A DNA stretch of 64,000 nucleotides from an uncultured Bacteroidota bacterium (GCA_902560025.1 CACEKL010000002.1:1-64000), one strand, 5' to 3'. Counted from the stretch's first letter, positions 1 through 9,423 are shown. A program made the numbers and translations. The notes: generated by a model not told the origin, from the sequence alone.

Positions 1-1128
1 GAAAAAATCAAATCAGATGGAGATAATACAGAGATTGACTGGATTCATAAGAGTGAAAGGTTTTACGAAAAACTTGCAACGCCTGACGTAACTGTTTCTG
101 ACCTAATAGGTGATATAGACCCTATCAAAGCTACTAATCTCAAGTTATCCTATTCTGATGAAGAGGTAATTCATTTTGGTTTAATACCTAGAGCTCACAG
201 ATGTATTTTTGTTTTAAATGAGCTGCCGGATCTTCAACCTAGAATTCAAGTTTCTTTATTCTCAATACTTGAAGAAAAAGAAATTCAAATAAGAGGATTC
301 AAGGTTAGGCTTCCCCTTGATATTCAATTTATTTTTACCTCTAACCCAGAGGATTATACAAACAGAGGAAGTATTGTTACACCATTAAAAGATAGAATTG
401 GTTCTCAGATTTTAACTCATTATCCTGAGTCTGTAGATATTGCAAAAACAATTACAAGTCAAGAGTCAAAATTGAATTCTGAAACTATTTCAAAAATTCA
501 TATACCAGAGATTGCAAGAGATATTATTGAACAAGTATCTTTTGAAGCAAGAGAAAGTGAGCTAGTGGACAAAAAAAGTGGAGTAAGTGCTAGAATGAGT
601 ATTACTAGTTTACAAAACCTAGTTAGCTCTGCAGAAAGAAGAATGTTAATAAATAAAGAAGAAATAACGTCAATTAGAATGTCTGATTTTAACTCAGTTA
701 TCTCCTCAATAAATGGTAAAGTTGAGCTTGTTTATGAAGGAGAGGAAGAAGGAGCTGAGCAGGTTTCCTATAATTTAATATCAGATGCCGTAAAGACATT
801 ATTTACAAAATATTTTCCAAAAATTGAGAAACTCACAAAACCAGATGAAATATCAGTTTATGATTCTATTCTAGAATGGTTTACAGTCAATCAAGTAATT
901 CTTAGAGATGATTTAAGTAATAAGGATTACGAATCAATTCTTAATAAAGTTAAAGATGCAGATTCACTATTAAACAAATTTATTCCAGACATTGATAAAA
1001 AGGACAAACTTTTCTTTATTGAATTCTTATTATGGGGACTTGAAAGCTTTAAAAAGTTAACTATAATGAGGACTAACAACGGAGTTGAATTTAAGGACCC
1101 ATTCAATAACTTCATTAATAAGATCTAA
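1..1128 (+). CDS. MoxR/magnesium-chelatase-like AAA ATPase (5' truncated)
   Basis: The reading frame is open from the first base, so the N-terminus and Walker A motif lie before the window; 375 residues are visible. Visible residues 69-75 read IFVLNEL, a Walker B strand in which the usual Asp-Glu is Asn-Glu. I recall this variant from Bacteroidota proteins labelled magnesium chelatase. Residues around 110-118 (FIFTSNPED) fit sensor 1, and a helical C-terminal domain follows. Such proteins are thought to be chaperone-like ATPases working with a VWA-domain partner. No partner gene follows here, because the next gene is convergent and overlaps the stop by 4 nt. Chlorophyll synthesis is not implied. 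An internal TTG at 472 is not the start. Confidence 0.8.
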   Translation, partial: EKIKSDGDNTEIDWIHKSERFYEKLATPDVTVSDLIGDIDPIKATNLKLSYSDEEVIHFGLIPRAHRCIFVLNELPDLQPRIQVSLFSILEEKEIQIRGFKVRLPLDIQFIFTSNPEDYTNRGSIVTPLKDRIGSQILTHYPESVDIAKTITSQESKLNSETISKIHIPEIARDIIEQVSFEARESELVDKKSGVSARMSITSLQNLVSSAERRMLINKEEITSIRMSDFNSVISSINGKVELVYEGEEEGAEQVSYNLISDAVKTLFTKYFPKIEKLTKPDEISVYDSILEWFTVNQVILRDDLSNKDYESILNKVKDADSLLNKFIPDIDKKDKLFFIEFLLWGLESFKKLTIMRTNNGVEFKDPFNNFINKI

Positions 1129-2177
1129 TCAATCTTTTTAATTTGAGACTTTTTGGCTTCTTTTTTTGATCCATCAAATCCTTCCACACCACTTACAGTT
1201 GTGTATTTGAGAATGTTTTTCTTACCAGGATTTAATTTAGAATATGCACTATGGCACATTACTGCCGCTTCATGAAAACCAGAAAGTATTAATTTGAGTT
1301 TTCCTGGGTATGTATTAACGTCTCCAATAGCGTATATACCATCAATATTAGTCTGATAATCCAAACTATTATTCACTTTTATTGCATTGTTTTCAATATT
1401 TAGTCCCCAATCTTTAATTGGGCCAAGCCTTGGAACAAGTCCAAACAGAGGAATGAAATAGTCTACATTAAAAGTTTCTATATTCCCATCCATATCAATA
1501 GAAACAGAGTTTAAAGATTTGTCTCCATGAAGTTGAGTAACTTGGCCAGGAGTTATCACATCAATTTTTCCAGAATTTTTTAATTCTTGAACCTTTGATA
1601 CAGATTCATCAGCTCCTCTAAATTCATTTCTTCTATGAACTAAAGTTACTTTCTTAGCAATTTCAGATAGGTGTATTGTCCAATCAAGAGCAGAGTCACC
1701 ACCACCTGCAATTAAAACATTTTTATCACGAAAATCATCTGGATTCTTAATCATGTAGAGAACACCTTTCTCTTCATAATCAGATATATTAGAAATATTA
1801 GGTTTTCTAGGTGTAAAGGTTCCAAGGCCTCCAGCTATTGCTATGACACTTGCATTTATTCTAGTTTTCTTGTCGGTTGAAACAATAAATGATCCATCAT
1901 CAATCTTTTCAATTCCTTCAGCAGTCTCACCTAAAGTGTATGAGGGAGAAAAAGGCTTAATCTGTTCTAGAAGATTTTCAATCAAGTCACCTGCGATTAT
2001 TTCCGGATATCCTGGAATATCATAGATAGGTTTTTTTGGATATAATTCAGTAAGCTGACCACCTGGCTGTGTTAGTGAGTCAAGAATATGGCATTTCATC
2101 TTTAATAGACCAGCTTCAAATACTGCAAATAATCCCGTAGGACCAGCACCAATAATTAATATATCTGTTTTAATCAT
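1125..2177 (-). CDS. Ferredoxin--NADP(+) reductase, thioredoxin-reductase type (YumC-like)
   Basis: This is a 350-residue flavoprotein with an N-terminal FAD-binding GxGxxG motif (GAGPTG, residues 10-15) and a second dinucleotide motif (AGGGDSALDW) near residue 157 for NADPH. It lacks the CxxC redox pair of true thioredoxin reductases, which points to the YumC-type ferredoxin/flavodoxin reductase. The C-terminal GDVN motif near residue 285 is the second FAD contact. Its ATG overlaps the nfu stop as ATGA, so it is probably translationally coupled to the Fe-S genes mrp and nfu. That placement suggests it supplies electrons for Fe-S work, which is inference. Confidence 0.85.
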   Translation of the reverse strand: MIKTDILIIGAGPTGLFAVFEAGLLKMKCHILDSLTQPGGQLTELYPKKPIYDIPGYPEIIAGDLIENLLEQIKPFSPSYTLGETAEGIEKIDDGSFIVSTDKKTRINASVIAIAGGLGTFTPRKPNISNISDYEEKGVLYMIKNPDDFRDKNVLIAGGGDSALDWTIHLSEIAKKVTLVHRRNEFRGADESVSKVQELKNSGKIDVITPGQVTQLHGDKSLNSVSIDMDGNIETFNVDYFIPLFGLVPRLGPIKDWGLNIENNAIKVNNSLDYQTNIDGIYAIGDVNTYPGKLKLILSGFHEAAVMCHSAYSKLNPGKKNILKYTTVSGVEGFDGSKKEAKKSQIKKID

Positions 2178-2416
2178 TTAGAGAGAGGTAAGACAGATTT
2201 AACTTCTTTAATCTCAGGAGCATATTTTTTAATTGTGGTTTCAACACCCAGCTTTAGGGTCATTTGGTTTACTTTACAATTAGCGCATGCACCATGTAAT
2301 TTAATATTAACAGTTGATTTATTAATTGATTCTAAAGAGATATCACCACCATCTTGAACTAGAAATGGTCTGATTTCTTCTAATGCTGCTAATATTTTTT
2401 CTTCAAGTTTTGTCAT
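2174..2416 (-). CDS. NifU C-terminal-like (Nfu) Fe-S scaffold protein
   Basis: The protein has 80 residues and corresponds to a stand-alone Nfu domain. The N-terminal part has the motif RPFLVQDGGDI, and the cluster-binding CxxC is present as CANC near residue 44. Nfu proteins hold and deliver 4Fe-4S clusters to target enzymes. The start ATG shares one base with the mrp stop (TAATG) and the stop overlaps the next gene by 4 nt, so the three genes form a tight Fe-S unit. Confidence 0.9.
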   Translation of the reverse strand: MTKLEEKILAALEEIRPFLVQDGGDISLESINKSTVNIKLHGACANCKVNQMTLKLGVETTIKKYAPEIKEVKSVLPLSK

Positions 2417-3543
2417 TATTTTTTAATTGCAGAACATCCAACTAAATTAGTTATTTCAACAATTTTTGTTGGTGGTAATTCTTTATTTCTAATTAATAAT
2501 TGTTCAACTACATTTTTGGAGATATCATCAAATATTTTTGAAGCTTCAGTTGATTCTTGAAGTGATGCAGGCCTTCCAAAATCAGAAGCTTCTCTTAAGC
2601 TTTTAATTAAGGGTATCTCTCCTAAAAAATTAATATTTAAATCCTTAGAGAGGTATTTAACTCCTGCTTCTCCAAAAATATAATGCTTATCTTCAGAATC
2701 CTCTGTTTTAAAATATGCCATATTTTCTACCAAGCCAAGAATCGGAACTGATATACTATCCTGCTGGAACATTTTTATTCCTCTTCTAGCATCTGCAAGA
2801 GCTACATTCTGAGGAGTACTGACAATAATAGATCCAGTAATTGGAAGTGATTGAACCAGGCTTAGATGAATATCACCAGTGCCTGGAGGAAGATCTAAAA
2901 ATAGAAAATCAAGATCACCCCAATTAGTATCAAAAATCATTTGGTTTAGAGCTTTGGAAGCCATAGGGCCACGCCAGACAACAGCCTGGTCAAGTTTAGT
3001 AAAAAAACCAATTGACATTATTTTTACACCATAACTTTCAATTGGTTCGATCTTGGACTCATCATTAACTTTTATCGACTTTGGGACATATCCTTCAACA
3101 TCCATCATTGTTGGGACTGAAGGACCATAAATATCTGCATCTAATATTCCTACTTTACATCCTTTTTTTGCAAGAGAGGCAGCAAGATTAATTGTTAAAG
3201 TAGATTTCCCTACTCCACCCTTTGCTGATGAAACTGCAATAATTGAGTCAACACCAGAAATTTTTTTTGATTGTGATGAGATTTTAGCTGGTGCCTTTTC
3301 AATTTTTGTGTTAATATTTATCTTAGCTTTTTCATAAATCTCATTATGAATAATTTTCATAATATCAACTTCAAGCTTTTTTCTTGCCTGAAGAGTTGGA
3401 TTACTTAATGAGAGATCAATATCAACTTGATCACCAAAAACTTGAATATTTTTTAAAACTCCAGATGAAACTATGTTATCATCTGAACCTGATAAATTAA
3501 TTTTTTCAAGAGTCTTTGAAATATTTTTTTTTGACAGCTCCAT
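2416..3543 (-). CDS. Mrp/NBP35-family P-loop ATPase, Fe-S cluster carrier (ApbC-like)
   Basis: The protein has 375 residues. An N-terminal MIP18-like domain (about residues 1-80) precedes a deviant Walker A motif, AKGGVGKST, at about residues 107-115, followed by DADIYGPSVP and DLPPGTGD. This is the classic Mrp layout. Family members load and transfer Fe-S clusters as dimers. The C-terminal CxxC that bridges the cluster in many Mrp proteins is not visible: the region reads MAYFKTEDSEDKHYIFG and only a single Cys remains near the end. Flavobacterial relatives, as I recall them, also lack it. It is the first gene of the mrp-nfu-reductase operon and has a -7 promoter box just upstream. Confidence 0.92.
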   Translation of the reverse strand: MELSKKNISKTLEKINLSGSDDNIVSSGVLKNIQVFGDQVDIDLSLSNPTLQARKKLEVDIMKIIHNEIYEKAKININTKIEKAPAKISSQSKKISGVDSIIAVSSAKGGVGKSTLTINLAASLAKKGCKVGILDADIYGPSVPTMMDVEGYVPKSIKVNDESKIEPIESYGVKIMSIGFFTKLDQAVVWRGPMASKALNQMIFDTNWGDLDFLFLDLPPGTGDIHLSLVQSLPITGSIIVSTPQNVALADARRGIKMFQQDSISVPILGLVENMAYFKTEDSEDKHYIFGEAGVKYLSKDLNINFLGEIPLIKSLREASDFGRPASLQESTEASKIFDDISKNVVEQLLIRNKELPPTKIVEITNLVGCSAIKK

Positions 3544-3554
3544 AAAACTTAGTA

Positions 3555-3562
3555 CAAATATA
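3555..3562 (-). promoter_or_regulatory. Bacteroidota -7 box for the mrp operon
   Basis: Read on the minus strand the sequence is TATATTTG, an exact match to TAnnTTTG, 11 nt before the mrp ATG. No clear TTG -33 element was found at the usual distance. Confidence 0.5.
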
Positions 3563-3601
3563 CTAGTAAGTAATAACTTAAAAAACCTAAGAAAATACTA
3601 A

Positions 3602-3919
3602 TTATTTTGGGATCCAGATCTTTTGTTCAAAATCCAATACTTTATCATCTTCTATTATTATTCCTTCACTCTCTAATAATTGTCGCATTAATTCAAAACC
3701 TTTAAAATGATTTTTACCTGTTAAGAGTCCATTTCTATTTACAACTCTATGGGCAGGTATTGAAGAATCACTATGACTAGCGTTTAGTGCCCAACCAACT
3801 GTTCGTGCACTTGAAGAAGATCCTAGGTGCTTTGCAATTAAGCCATAGGTTGTAACTCTACCGTAGGGTATTCTTCTCACAACATGATAGACCCTTTGAA
3901 AAAAATCATCTTTTTTCAT
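3602..3919 (-). CDS. Alkyltransferase-like protein (ATL), MGMT-family DNA-binding domain
   Basis: The 105-residue protein matches the C-terminal domain of O6-alkylguanine-DNA alkyltransferases: RRIPYGRVTTYG near residue 15, the winged-helix ARTVGWAL near residue 38, and the active-site segment. The catalytic motif PCHRV is PAHRV here (residues 55-59), so the methyl-accepting Cys is Ala56. ATL proteins with Trp or Ala at this place bind alkylated guanine and flag it for nucleotide excision repair without removing the alkyl group. It lies 18 nt downstream of nothing related; its neighbours are mrp and a two-component system. Confidence 0.88.
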   Translation of the reverse strand: MKKDDFFQRVYHVVRRIPYGRVTTYGLIAKHLGSSSSARTVGWALNASHSDSSIPAHRVVNRNGLLTGKNHFKGFELMRQLLESEGIIIEDDKVLDFEQKIWIPK

Positions 3920-3937
3920 TTACTATAAACAAAGAAT

Positions 3938-4996
3938 TTAAGAGTTAGATTTTTGAAGTGTAAAGGAAAATTCAGTGCCAACACCAACCGTACTCTTAAC
4001 AAATATTTGTTCTTGATGAGCTTCAATTATATGCTTAACAATTGAAAGACCTAAACCAGATCCACCTTTTTTTCTGGAACGATTTTTATCAATTCGATAA
4101 AATCTCTCAAAAAGTCTAGGTAGATGTTGTTCATCTATTCCTTCACCATTATCAATGACTTTTACTAATATCTTATCTTTATTAAAATCTTCAACAGAAA
4201 CTTTAGTAAAACCGTTTTTTATACCATATTTCAATGAATTAACAACAAGATTAGTTAGAACTTGCAATATTCTTTCTTGATCAGCATTAACAAAAATTGG
4301 CTCTGAATAATCTTTATCATAGTTTAGAGAAATAGTATTTTTTTCAGATTCAAATTCCATTAATTCAAATGTATTATCAATTAAATCAAAAACATTAAAA
4401 TCTGTTTTATCAACAGTTTTAATACCTGATTCAAATTGTGTAATGAGGTCTAAATCTTTAACAATTGCAATTAATCTTTCAACTCCTTTTGCTGCTCTTT
4501 TAAGATATTTATCCCTAACCTTCTTATCTTTAACAGCTCCCTCAACAAGAGTAAGAATATAACCCTGTATCGTAAATAGAGGAGTTTTTAGTTCATGAGA
4601 AATATTTCCAAGGAATTCTCTTCTGTAGTTTTCTTGATTCTTTAAAACATTTATTTCAGAGGTCCTCTCTCTAGCTTTCTTAATCAAATCAATAGTTAAT
4701 TTTTCAAGATTTTTTCCATCATAACTATCTTTAAGAATTTCTTCATTCAACTCATCTAAAACTTTCCTAACTCCTGTTTCAATATAGAGTCTTATATATA
4801 TTTCAAGGGTATAACGTATTATAAAAAAAAGAATTAAATAGTATGCAATAGAAAGGAGTAACTGGTTAAGTCCTTCAAAATTTGATGGTACAATTAAGTG
4901 AAAAAATAAAAAATCTAAGAGAAATACAAATAAAGTTAAGATTAGAGAGGCTCTGAAAGCTTGTGGATTATATGAAAGCTTAAAAATAGAAGGCAT
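3938..4996 (-). CDS. Sensor histidine kinase, PhoR-like
   Basis: The protein has 352 residues. Two hydrophobic helices at about residues 15-35 and 45-68 anchor it in the membrane with little periplasmic sequence between them. The H-box NISHELKTP (near residue 133) carries the phospho-accepting His. The ATPase domain shows an N-box (NLVVNSLKYG), a G1 box (DNGEGI) and a G2 box (GSGLGLSIV). It follows the response regulator directly, with stop and start sharing one base, so it is its cognate kinase. The PhoR-type architecture suggests phosphate or envelope sensing, but no target operon is in the window. Confidence 0.9.
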   Translation of the reverse strand: MPSIFKLSYNPQAFRASLILTLFVFLLDFLFFHLIVPSNFEGLNQLLLSIAYYLILFFIIRYTLEIYIRLYIETGVRKVLDELNEEILKDSYDGKNLEKLTIDLIKKARERTSEINVLKNQENYRREFLGNISHELKTPLFTIQGYILTLVEGAVKDKKVRDKYLKRAAKGVERLIAIVKDLDLITQFESGIKTVDKTDFNVFDLIDNTFELMEFESEKNTISLNYDKDYSEPIFVNADQERILQVLTNLVVNSLKYGIKNGFTKVSVEDFNKDKILVKVIDNGEGIDEQHLPRLFERFYRIDKNRSRKKGGSGLGLSIVKHIIEAHQEQIFVKSTVGVGTEFSFTLQKSNS

Positions 4997-5685
4997 TATT
5001 CAATAACAAACTTATATCCTACACCCTTAACAGTTTTAAAATACTTATCCCCTACTTTTTCTCTTAATTTTCTTATATGTACATCAATTGTTCTATCTCC
5101 AACAACAACTTCACTTCCCCAGACTGTCTCCATTATTTTTTCTCTCTTATAAACTTTATCAGGTTTAGAAGCAAGAAGATAAAGTAATTCGAATTCCTTT
5201 CTTGGAAGATTTAATACCTTATCTGATATATAAACTTTATACTTTTCCCTATCTATTTTAATATCATCAAATACTATCTCATTAATATCCTTGGCAATGA
5301 CTTTTTGTAATCTTCTTAGAAGACCTTTAACTTTAGATACAAGCACTTTAGGTTTCACAGGTTTAGTGACATAATCATCAGCTCCTGCATCATATGCAGC
5401 AACATGGGAATAGTCTTCTCCTCTTGCTGTAAGAAACATAATTATTGTATCATTAAATTTATCGTCAGATCTAAGTTTTTCACAGGCCTCAATTCCATCC
5501 ATGTTAGGCATCATTACATCCATAATTATTAAGTTTGGACTAATATTGTAGGCCATTTCAATTGCAGACTTTCCATCAGCTGCAGTTGAAATATTATATC
5601 CTTCGTTTGACAAATTATATTTCAGAATTTCTAAAATATCTGGCTCATCATCAACACACAGTATTTTTATGTCAGACTTTTTCAT
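4996..5685 (-). CDS. Response regulator, OmpR/PhoB family
   Basis: The protein has 229 residues with a receiver domain (acidic pair near residue 12, phospho-acceptor Asp56 in LIIMDVMMP, conserved Thr near 86 and Lys near 108 in VTKP). A C-terminal winged-helix DNA-binding domain follows, with DRTIDVHIRKLREK and the closing GVGYKF. It is the first gene of the two-component operon and is translated just before the kinase. The target genes cannot be told from the sequence. Confidence 0.92.
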   Translation of the reverse strand: MKKSDIKILCVDDEPDILEILKYNLSNEGYNISTAADGKSAIEMAYNISPNLIIMDVMMPNMDGIEACEKLRSDDKFNDTIIMFLTARGEDYSHVAAYDAGADDYVTKPVKPKVLVSKVKGLLRRLQKVIAKDINEIVFDDIKIDREKYKVYISDKVLNLPRKEFELLYLLASKPDKVYKREKIMETVWGSEVVVGDRTIDVHIRKLREKVGDKYFKTVKGVGYKFVIE

Positions 5686-5755
5686 AATTACCTCAATGTA
5701 GTGAATTAATTAATTTAAATGTAAGTTGAAAAAAAAATTAATTTTTATGAAATGA

Positions 5756-7048
5756 TTACTTAACAATAACTAAATAATAATTTTTTCTTCCCCTTTGAAG
5801 AAGAAGGTATTTATTGTTAATTAAATCTTTATTTGAGACTATAGTATTTTCAGATACTTTGATTTTATTTACAGAAATAGAATTTTCTTTTATAGATCTT
5901 CTGGCCTCACCCATTGATTTTAAAAAATTGGTATCCTTTGCCAACAAAAAATCAATATTTATTCCTTTAGCAAGTTCTTTAGAACCAATTGATGAACTAG
6001 GTACACCATCAAAAATCTCATTAAAAGTATTCTCATCTAATGATTCTAAATCTTCTTTACTTGAATTACCAAAAAGGACTTTAGATGCTTTAATCGCATT
6101 CTTCAAATCATCTTCACTATGAACCATTGATGTGATAGAGTCTGCAATCTTGTTCTGAAGAAGTCTTTTTGATTTGTCTTTTTTGTGCTCATCAATTAGA
6201 TCTTCAACTTCTTGCTTATTAAGAAAAGTAAAAACTTTAATGTAATTAACTGCATCTTCATCAGATATATTTAACCAATACTGATAGAACTTATAAACAG
6301 ATGTTTTTTCTTTATCTAGCCAGATATTACCCCCCTCTGACTTACCAAATTTTGATCCATCTGATTTTTTAATTAGAGGGCAAGTCATAGCAAAAACCTT
6401 CTTGTTTTCTTTTCTTCTAATCAACTCGGTTCCTGTAGTTATATTTCCCCATTGATCGCTTCCTCCCATTTGTAGCATACAGTTCATTTCTTTATATAAA
6501 TGCAGAAAATCATAGCCTTGAATAAGTTGATACGTAAATTCAGTAAAGGACATTCCTTGAGTTGTATCTTTTGAAATTCTTTTCTTAACTGACTCTTTAG
6601 CCATCATGTAATTAACTGTTATATGCTTACCAATATCTCTGGAAAAATCTATTATAGAGAATTTTTTCATCCAGTTATGATTATTGACTAAAATGGCTTT
6701 GTTAGATTTTTTTGATTTAAAATCTAAAAATTTTTCAAATTGTTTAGTTAATTTTTTTTCATTGTAATCTAAGACCTTCTTATCAAGTAAATTTCTTTCA
6801 TCAGATTTACCAGAGGGGTCTCCGATCATTCCAGTTGCACCTCCTAATAAAACTATTGGTGTATGACCAGAATTCTGGAAATGTTTTAGTATAAAAATTG
6901 GAACTAAACTTCCAATATGGAGAGAGTCAGAAGTTGGATCAAATCCAATATAACCAATTGTTTTATTTTTCTCTAAATGTTCTTCAGTTCCAGGAATTAC
7001 ATCATGTAACATTCCCCTCCATTTCAATTCTTCTATAAAATCTTTCAT
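5756..7048 (-). CDS. tyrS: Tyrosyl-tRNA synthetase
   Basis: The 430-residue protein charges tRNA-Tyr. It carries the class I HIGH-type motif as SLHIGSL near residue 42, the tyrosine-site segment MGGSDQWGN, and the KMSKS-type loop as KFGKSEGG. A C-terminal S4-like RNA-binding part follows (residues about 350-430). Length fits the bacterial TyrS family. Its start ATG shares one base with the stop of the DUF4296 lipoprotein, at the end of an apparent four-gene operon with pyrC and a glycosyltransferase. Confidence 0.96.
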   Translation of the reverse strand: MKDFIEELKWRGMLHDVIPGTEEHLEKNKTIGYIGFDPTSDSLHIGSLVPIFILKHFQNSGHTPIVLLGGATGMIGDPSGKSDERNLLDKKVLDYNEKKLTKQFEKFLDFKSKKSNKAILVNNHNWMKKFSIIDFSRDIGKHITVNYMMAKESVKKRISKDTTQGMSFTEFTYQLIQGYDFLHLYKEMNCMLQMGGSDQWGNITTGTELIRRKENKKVFAMTCPLIKKSDGSKFGKSEGGNIWLDKEKTSVYKFYQYWLNISDEDAVNYIKVFTFLNKQEVEDLIDEHKKDKSKRLLQNKIADSITSMVHSEDDLKNAIKASKVLFGNSSKEDLESLDENTFNEIFDGVPSSSIGSKELAKGINIDFLLAKDTNFLKSMGEARRSIKENSISVNKIKVSENTIVSNKDLINNKYLLLQRGRKNYYLVIVK

Positions 7049-7365
7049 TAATTAATATTTTTTAAACTATCAATAGATTTCAATATTCTAATTTTAACTT
7101 TTGCGTAAATTTCATAGTGATCTCTTGGATTTTTTGAATAATAAAGCTCACTTTCAAAAAACTGTAAACTATCAATATTATGTTTCTTATAGATCAACTC
7201 ATCACTTAATAAGTTATTATCTATTTTTAAATCAAATCCACTAGCTGCATTCAAGATCATTATATCAAAAATAATGTTTTCCATTTTTTCTTTACTAATA
7301 AGATTATCTGGAACATTATCAGAGCAACCTATAAATAAAAATATAATTAACAAATATTTTTTCAT
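7048..7365 (-). CDS. DUF4296-family lipoprotein
   Basis: The small 105-residue protein has a hydrophobic signal ending in a lipobox-like FIGC at residues 12-15, so it is probably an outer-membrane or periplasmic lipoprotein. The remainder, including the helix with MENIIFDIMILNA, resembles the Bacteroidota family DUF4296, which often sits beside dihydroorotase and a glycosyltransferase as it does here. It overlaps pyrC by 4 nt and tyrS by 1 nt. Function is unknown. Confidence 0.75.
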   Translation of the reverse strand: MKKYLLIIFLFIGCSDNVPDNLISKEKMENIIFDIMILNAASGFDLKIDNNLLSDELIYKKHNIDSLQFFESELYYSKNPRDHYEIYAKVKIRILKSIDSLKNIN

Positions 7366-8699
7366 CTATCAAAAACTAGTTTTTTACCATGTGGAGTTTC
7401 GTTAACCTTTCCATTAGAATATACAACTCTTCCATTTAGAATTGTAGAATGAATGGATGAACTAAAAGTTACACCTTCAAAAGGTGACCATCCACATTTA
7501 TAAAGTAGTGATTTTTTTGTGACTAGAGTTGGAGAATTAGGATCAATTAGCACTATGTCAGCGAAATAACCCTCCTTGATGAAACCTCTTCTGTTAATAT
7601 TAAAGACTTTTGAAGGGTTATGAGAAATTTTTTCTACAATTTTTTCAACGCTTACTCCATGTTTTGGTGATTCATCTAGTAAAGATAAAATTGTATGCTG
7701 AACCATAGGTCCACCCGAAGGACAATTAAAGTAACTGTTTTCTTTTTCAATTTCTGTATGGGGTGCATGATCTGAAGCTATAATATCTATTTTATCTTCC
7801 TTTATTGCATTCCAAAGCGCATCTTTATCACTCTGAGATTTTATAGCCGGATTCCATTTAATTTTTGAGCCAAATTTTTTATAGTCTTTATCAGTAAACC
7901 ATAAATGATGAGCACAAACTTCAGCTGTGATTTTCTTTTCTTCAACAGGAAGTTTATTGTTAAATAAATCAAGTTCTTTTTGAGTAGAAATGTGGAAGAC
8001 ATTAAGTCTTGCTCCAGTTTTTTTTGCTAGATCAGTAGCATATTTAGAACTTTTATAGCATGCCTCTACACTTCTAATCTTTGGGTGACATTCCATTGGA
8101 ACATTTTCACCATAGGTTTCTTTATATTTTTTTGAATTATTTTTAATTGTTTGTTCATCTTCACAATGGGCAGATATTGGCAGAGATGTTGATGAAAAAA
8201 TTGTTTCTATAGAATTTAAATTATCTATTAACATTTTTCCTGTTGATGAGCCAAGAAATAGTTTTATACCAGCAACTTCAGTAGGATCTATTTTTTTAAT
8301 TTCATCTAGGTTGTCATTAGTACCTCCAAACATAAAAGAGAAATTACAGTATGAATCAATTGATGCTAAACTTATCTTTTTATTGAACTCCTCAATTGTT
8401 GTAGTATTAGGATTTGTGTTTGGCATTTCTATATATGAAGTCACACCTCCTGCAATTGCTGCTTTTGATTCAGATGAAATATTTCCTTTATGTGTAAGTC
8501 CAGGTTCTCTAAAATGTACTTGATCATCAATCATACCAGGAATAAGAATTAATCCGTCAGCATCTATTACTTCAGTATCTGAATCTATTTGTATGTTTTT
8601 TGATACCGAGGATATTACTTCACCTTCGATTAATACATCTTCTTCTAATCTATTTCCTTCGGTAATAACAGTTGCATTTTTTATTAATAGTTTACCCAT
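7362..8699 (-). CDS. pyrC: Dihydroorotase
   Basis: The 445-residue amidohydrolase catalyses the third step of pyrimidine synthesis, closing carbamoyl-aspartate to dihydroorotate. The metal-binding DQVHFREPG near residue 58 and the later SDHAPH near residue 310 are characteristic, along with the catalytic-site region AHCEDE. Length fits the class I (AllB/PyrC) type. It lies between a glycosyltransferase gene (1 nt gap) and the DUF4296 lipoprotein (4 nt overlap). Confidence 0.93.
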   Translation of the reverse strand: MGKLLIKNATVITEGNRLEEDVLIEGEVISSVSKNIQIDSDTEVIDADGLILIPGMIDDQVHFREPGLTHKGNISSESKAAIAGGVTSYIEMPNTNPNTTTIEEFNKKISLASIDSYCNFSFMFGGTNDNLDEIKKIDPTEVAGIKLFLGSSTGKMLIDNLNSIETIFSSTSLPISAHCEDEQTIKNNSKKYKETYGENVPMECHPKIRSVEACYKSSKYATDLAKKTGARLNVFHISTQKELDLFNNKLPVEEKKITAEVCAHHLWFTDKDYKKFGSKIKWNPAIKSQSDKDALWNAIKEDKIDIIASDHAPHTEIEKENSYFNCPSGGPMVQHTILSLLDESPKHGVSVEKIVEKISHNPSKVFNINRRGFIKEGYFADIVLIDPNSPTLVTKKSLLYKCGWSPFEGVTFSSSIHSTILNGRVVYSNGKVNETPHGKKLVFDR

Positions 8700-8700
8700 T

Positions 8701-9423
8701 CTACTTAAAAAAAGAATTAATTTTTAATTTAATAACTCCAAAAATTGCCTCAAGAATTATACTGTGATTCATTTTTGATTTACCTAATTTTCTATTGACA
8801 AAAATTATTTGATGCTCTTTTAATTTAAAATTTTTTTTCCAAAGTTTAAATTTCATTTCAATTTGAAATGCATATCCATTAAATTTTATTTCACTTAATT
8901 CAATTGAACTTAATGCATTTTTAGTATAACCGACAAAACCTGATGTTGCATCTTTTATTGGCATACCAGTAATTATCCTAACATATAAGTTTGCAGCATA
9001 TGAAAGAAAGATTCTGGATAAAGGCCAATTAACAACACTAACACCCTCAATATATCGAGATCCTACAACAACATCATATTTATTTTGAATTAATTGAATT
9101 TTAAGATTTTTAATCTCATTCGGATCATGTGACATATCAGCGTCCATCTCAAAGATATAGGAGTAGTTGTTTTCTAGTGCCCATTTAAACCCTGCCTTAT
9201 ATGCAGAACCTAATCCAGATTTTTTTTCTCTATTTATAAGAAATACTCTGTTATTATGGATATTTTTTTGATTTTCAACTATTTCAGAAGTTCCATCAGG
9301 AGAATTATCATCTATTACAAGAATATCATTTTTATCCTCTAGATCTATTACCTTCTTAATAACAGCTTCAATATTTTCTGCTTCATTGTATGTAGGTATA
9401 ATAATTAAACTATTGTATTTCAT
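8701..9423 (-). CDS. Polyprenol monophosphomannose synthase-like glycosyltransferase (GT2)
   Basis: The 240-residue protein has GT2 motifs in order: IPTYNEAENI (residues 9-18), VIDDNSPDGT (near 37) and the metal-binding EMDADMSHDP (near 94). The sequence follows the DPM1-type dolichol/polyprenol-phosphate mannosyltransferase pattern, including the region KDATSGFVGY. It likely makes a polyprenyl-phosphate sugar used in envelope or protein glycosylation. It lacks a C-terminal membrane domain. The first gene of the operon with pyrC, it starts 36 nt from a divergent gene. Confidence 0.85.
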   Translation of the reverse strand: MKYNSLIIIPTYNEAENIEAVIKKVIDLEDKNDILVIDDNSPDGTSEIVENQKNIHNNRVFLINREKKSGLGSAYKAGFKWALENNYSYIFEMDADMSHDPNEIKNLKIQLIQNKYDVVVGSRYIEGVSVVNWPLSRIFLSYAANLYVRIITGMPIKDATSGFVGYTKNALSSIELSEIKFNGYAFQIEMKFKLWKKNFKLKEHQIIFVNRKLGKSKMNHSIILEAIFGVIKLKINSFFK

